Source: Plasmodiophora brassicae (lineage: Eukaryota; Endomyxa: Phytomyxea; Phytomyxea; Plasmodiophorida). From it: DNA of 64,000 bases. Below the pieces are notes generated by a model. That model ran no database searches. It was not told the DNA's origin and saw only the letters and a list, made by a program, of their open reading frames with translations. Shown here one piece after another: positions 61,734 to 64,000 of this stretch. The position numbers and the translations under genes are program-made. Position 1 is the first letter of the stretch, and the number at the start of each line of letters is the position of its first letter. Location of the stretch: NCBI GenBank assembly GCA_036867785.1, contig CP145410.1, forward strand, positions 1,736,001-1,800,000. The letters are read 5' to 3'.

Positions 61734-64000
61734 TCAGAATGAGCAGAAGCTACCTGCCAGGTCTGTCGCCCTGGTGATCATCTCGGCTTGGGTGCGCTTT
61801 GAGTAGGTGCCATCGGTTCGCGTCCGGTATCCGAGGATGCGGACAGTATTGGGCACGACGCGGTAGAAGATCCTTTCGTTGCCAATGCGAACGCGATACA
61901 CGCGAGGGTTCTGTGTGTGCCAGACCGATTTCGGATGCATCGATAGCAGGCTGTCGAGCGTTCGAAATCGAGTCTCTTTGGAGACAAGTTCCTTGATGTG
62001 CTCATCCAAGGCGTCACAATGTACGACAACGCTCAGCAGCGGCGAAGAAGAGGCATCGGAAAGAGTGGGTGTGGGCAGGAGCTCTGGTTTGCGTTGTTTC
62101 GGGCAACTGTTCTGCCGTCGTTTAGCACGTTTAGACGTCAACGGAAGCGCAATAGCGCTAACGTGCAGGTCGACATCGTGCCTCATCGAGGAACCGCCTA
62201 CCTCCGGTCGAGAAGACGACGTCGACGGTAACACCGAGGTGCACTGCGCCACGATCTTTGCTTCGATCCAACTGCTAAGGCCGGGTAGTCTTGGCATGCG
62301 CTTATGCTGAAGCAGACGATGGAAGTCGTACAGAACACCGCACATCTCGGCATGAGGGAGCATCTCACGGCCCCACACGTTTGTGTCATTGCAAGCGATC
62401 ACAAATAGTGTCGCGCTGACGTCGCTCATCAGTTCAGCAACGTTTCGCAGGTTTCCGTTCGAGTCGAGAACGAGGGCGACCCGGGCAGCCAGCAACGAGT
62501 AAGCAGCTGGGCAGCGCGGTAAGCGCGTCACGGCCAGCAAGGCGTCATCAACGGACGTTGATAAGGTCGATGAGCTGCTGACCGCGTTCAGGAACGCGAT
62601 TTGTCCGGCGAACATTGGGGCAAAGTCTCTGGCATCCAAACGCGTTACTTTGCCGACCTTATCAGAGCGGCGTAACGAGAGCTGCGCCACGAAGTTCATG
62701 AGGCGACGCCAGATCTCAAATGCTGCAGGAATGCGTGCGATGGCATTGGAAATGGCCTTTTTCAGGTAGCGATCACGGCGAGCGAACAACAAAGCGATTA
62801 ACCGAATGCACTCCAGACGAGCATCGTCATTCGTCCCCTTTTTCAGTTCCTCCAGGATACGGTCAACGCGAGCGCAGGAAACAGGTTCACTGATTTTGGT
62901 TTGCAAGGCTGTCATCCACCAGTTGGGGCCCATTTGGGTAACCTCGACCAGGTCCAATAGCAGCAGAATGGCGCGTCGCAATGCGTCTGGGAAGGGCCGT
63001 TCAAAGAATCGGCCAAAATTCTGCAAGAGGCTCACGTGACAACCGGACAGGAGGATTGGCAGCACATCGTTGACCGAGTCAAATGGTGCCGTGAACAAAT
63101 TGGCCTCAACTGAGGTCCAGTTACGTGCCTCCCGGAAGTCAGCAGTTCCAAGAAATGCCAAGACCATGATCGGGTTGGACCATTTGATGTCTGGGTGAAT
63201 GACCACTTTGCTCAGGTGGCCCACGTCGAATGTCGTGGAATCATCAGGTTGGACCATCGTGCAGAACTTTCGCAAGATAACCACCCGATCATCGTCATGG
63301 TCGTCGTAATCGGCAGACAGCGCTCTCTGGCAGATGTAGCGTAACGACGAATTTGTCGACGGTCGGGAGAGCAAATCGTGTACACCATCATCAGTCTCTA
63401 AGTTCAGGCCAAGGTCCTGGAAGACCAGTTCAGGCATCATCTGGCGAATATCGAAAACATTCCGCCAGAGTGACCTTGTATCTTGAAGTGACCAGTTGGC
63501 AAATGAAACAGACCGGAATACTGATGCGGGTGATAGAGCCACCGCCTTCGCCATACCATGTACAATGTAATCATCACGGTCCGTGGACACCATTAGGACG
63601 CTCTCGTTCGCCGCCATGCAAGGGACAGCCTGCGCTGACAGTTTCTGCTGCTCTCGTGCATACGCATTGTCAACTGTCTGCGCAAGACGAGCAAATGCAG
63701 AAGGGTTCCCATACAGAAGCGATTGTGTGACGGCGTGTGCGAATTCAATATGGATCCGCATGGAGGATATCCCGGGCGTCCATATTGCGTGTGTCGCTTT
63801 GTCGAGGTGGATGATGGCATCAAGGTACTGCCTACGGGCGCTTGCAATGAACCACAGTGTCAGAGGGTGGCTTGGTCGACATTTTGCGGATTCAAACATG
63901 TCGACGATTGGCTGAAGTTCCCATCGCAAGTTCTCGAGCTGCGACAACGATGTGAGAAAGCTGCCTTCCAAAGCGGTACCACAGACCACGTTTCTCAATC
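61734..64000 (-). CDS. Long protein with C-terminal RelE/ParE-like fold, 5' end beyond the window
   Basis: An open frame of at least 754 residues enters from the right edge and ends at 61734. Most of it is helical and unlike known families (LWFIASARRQYLDAIIHL, ALRRAILLLLDLVEV, RLECIRLIALLFARRDRYLK, LFVIACNDTNVWGREMLP). After a Ser-rich linker with basic residues (SKRAKRRQNSCPKQRKPE) the last 85 residues read DALDEHIKELVSKETRFRTL, then VYRVRIGNERIFYRVVPN and VRILGYRTRTDGTY. The run of xYRVRxGxxRIxYRV followed by a beta strand and R.x.xY is the core of RelE/ParE-type folds, usually small bacterial ribosome- or gyrase-acting proteins. Here it is fused to a large eukaryotic protein; the role is unknown. 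No frameshift is evident. Confidence 0.55.
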   Translation of the reverse strand, partial: LRNVVCGTALEGSFLTSLSQLENLRWELQPIVDMFESAKCRPSHPLTLWFIASARRQYLDAIIHLDKATHAIWTPGISSMRIHIEFAHAVTQSLLYGNPSAFARLAQTVDNAYAREQQKLSAQAVPCMAANESVLMVSTDRDDYIVHGMAKAVALSPASVFRSVSFANWSLQDTRSLWRNVFDIRQMMPELVFQDLGLNLETDDGVHDLLSRPSTNSSLRYICQRALSADYDDHDDDRVVILRKFCTMVQPDDSTTFDVGHLSKVVIHPDIKWSNPIMVLAFLGTADFREARNWTSVEANLFTAPFDSVNDVLPILLSGCHVSLLQNFGRFFERPFPDALRRAILLLLDLVEVTQMGPNWWMTALQTKISEPVSCARVDRILEELKKGTNDDARLECIRLIALLFARRDRYLKKAISNAIARIPAAFEIWRRLMNFVAQLSLRRSDKVGKVTRLDARDFAPMFAGQIAFLNAVSSSSTLSTSVDDALLAVTRLPRCPAAYSLLAARVALVLDSNGNLRNVAELMSDVSATLFVIACNDTNVWGREMLPHAEMCGVLYDFHRLLQHKRMPRLPGLSSWIEAKIVAQCTSVLPSTSSSRPEVGGSSMRHDVDLHVSAIALPLTSKRAKRRQNSCPKQRKPELLPTPTLSDASSSPLLSVVVHCDALDEHIKELVSKETRFRTLDSLLSMHPKSVWHTQNPRVYRVRIGNERIFYRVVPNTVRILGYRTRTDGTYSKRTQAEMITRATDLAGSFCSF

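Noticed and set aside
1-64000. CRISPR arrays, rRNA or tRNA genes
   Set aside because: No spaced repeat arrays, no rRNA-like stretches and no convincing cloverleaf with the GTTCRANNC box were seen by eye. A covariance search could still find a tRNA.

Overview
The window reads as nuclear DNA of a GC-rich, gene-dense, flagellated protist. Genes lie on both strands, often under 100 bases apart, and are cut by very short GT-AG introns (about 29 to 70 nt; two are exactly 29 nt). Ciliary genes (OFD1, TMEM17, RABL2, BBS9) show that the organism builds a cilium. Other genes are eukaryotic core genes (TAF8, TFIIE-alpha, SHMT, PDI, ZIP11, SRD5A3, CK1). High GC, tiny introns, a Bmp-Kelch-7TM receptor and secreted SKP1-like proteins would fit a rhizarian such as a phytomyxid, but nothing here proves the lineage. 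All functions are read from protein sequence; no database search was run. Exon edges are given only where frames and GT/AG agree.

Layout. 0-1.3 kb: a casein-kinase-1-like gene leaving the left edge. 1.3-12 kb: two tandem receptor genes (Bmp domain, Kelch repeats, class C-like 7TM) sharing an almost identical 1.7 kb core. They flank a 1.3 kb palindrome made of a gypsy-like retrotransposon fragment. 12-17 kb: a multi-DEP protein, a scrap of a surface-protein gene, and a DUF1771/Smr protein. 17-19 kb: a scrambled non-LTR retrotransposon with inverted pieces. 19.7-26 kb: an AGC-family pseudokinase and two PT-repeat secreted or surface proteins. 26-40 kb: the most coherent block, with OFD1, TAF8, TMEM17, a small ACT-like protein, TFIIE-alpha, RABL2, SRD5A3, SHMT and BBS9. 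40-43 kb: a tandemly duplicated unit encoding signal-peptide-bearing SKP1/BTB-like proteins, a RING-like segment and a copied BBS9 exon piece. 43-56 kb: a low-complexity membrane protein, PDI, ZIP11, a 7TM-RGS protein, a TALE homeodomain protein, a CYHR1-like RING/TRAF-zinc-finger protein, an unknown protein and a chromodomain protein. 56-59 kb: satellite-like repeats, a broken Harbinger transposase and two abutting palindromes. 59-64 kb: small hypothetical genes, an LRR protein, a coiled-coil protein, and a long gene leaving the right edge whose C-terminus looks like a RelE/ParE fold.

How the genes fit together. OFD1 (basal body), TMEM17 (transition zone), RABL2 (ciliary GTPase linked to IFT) and BBS9 (BBSome) lie within 14 kb and act in one process, ciliary gating and cargo transport. 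The two receptors and the 7TM-RGS protein point to environmental sensing. The PT-repeat proteins look like surface or secreted coat proteins, and the secreted SKP1-like pair is the best candidate for an undescribed system. Transposon debris is repeatedly folded into long inverted repeats, which is either a feature of this genome or an assembly or amplification artefact.
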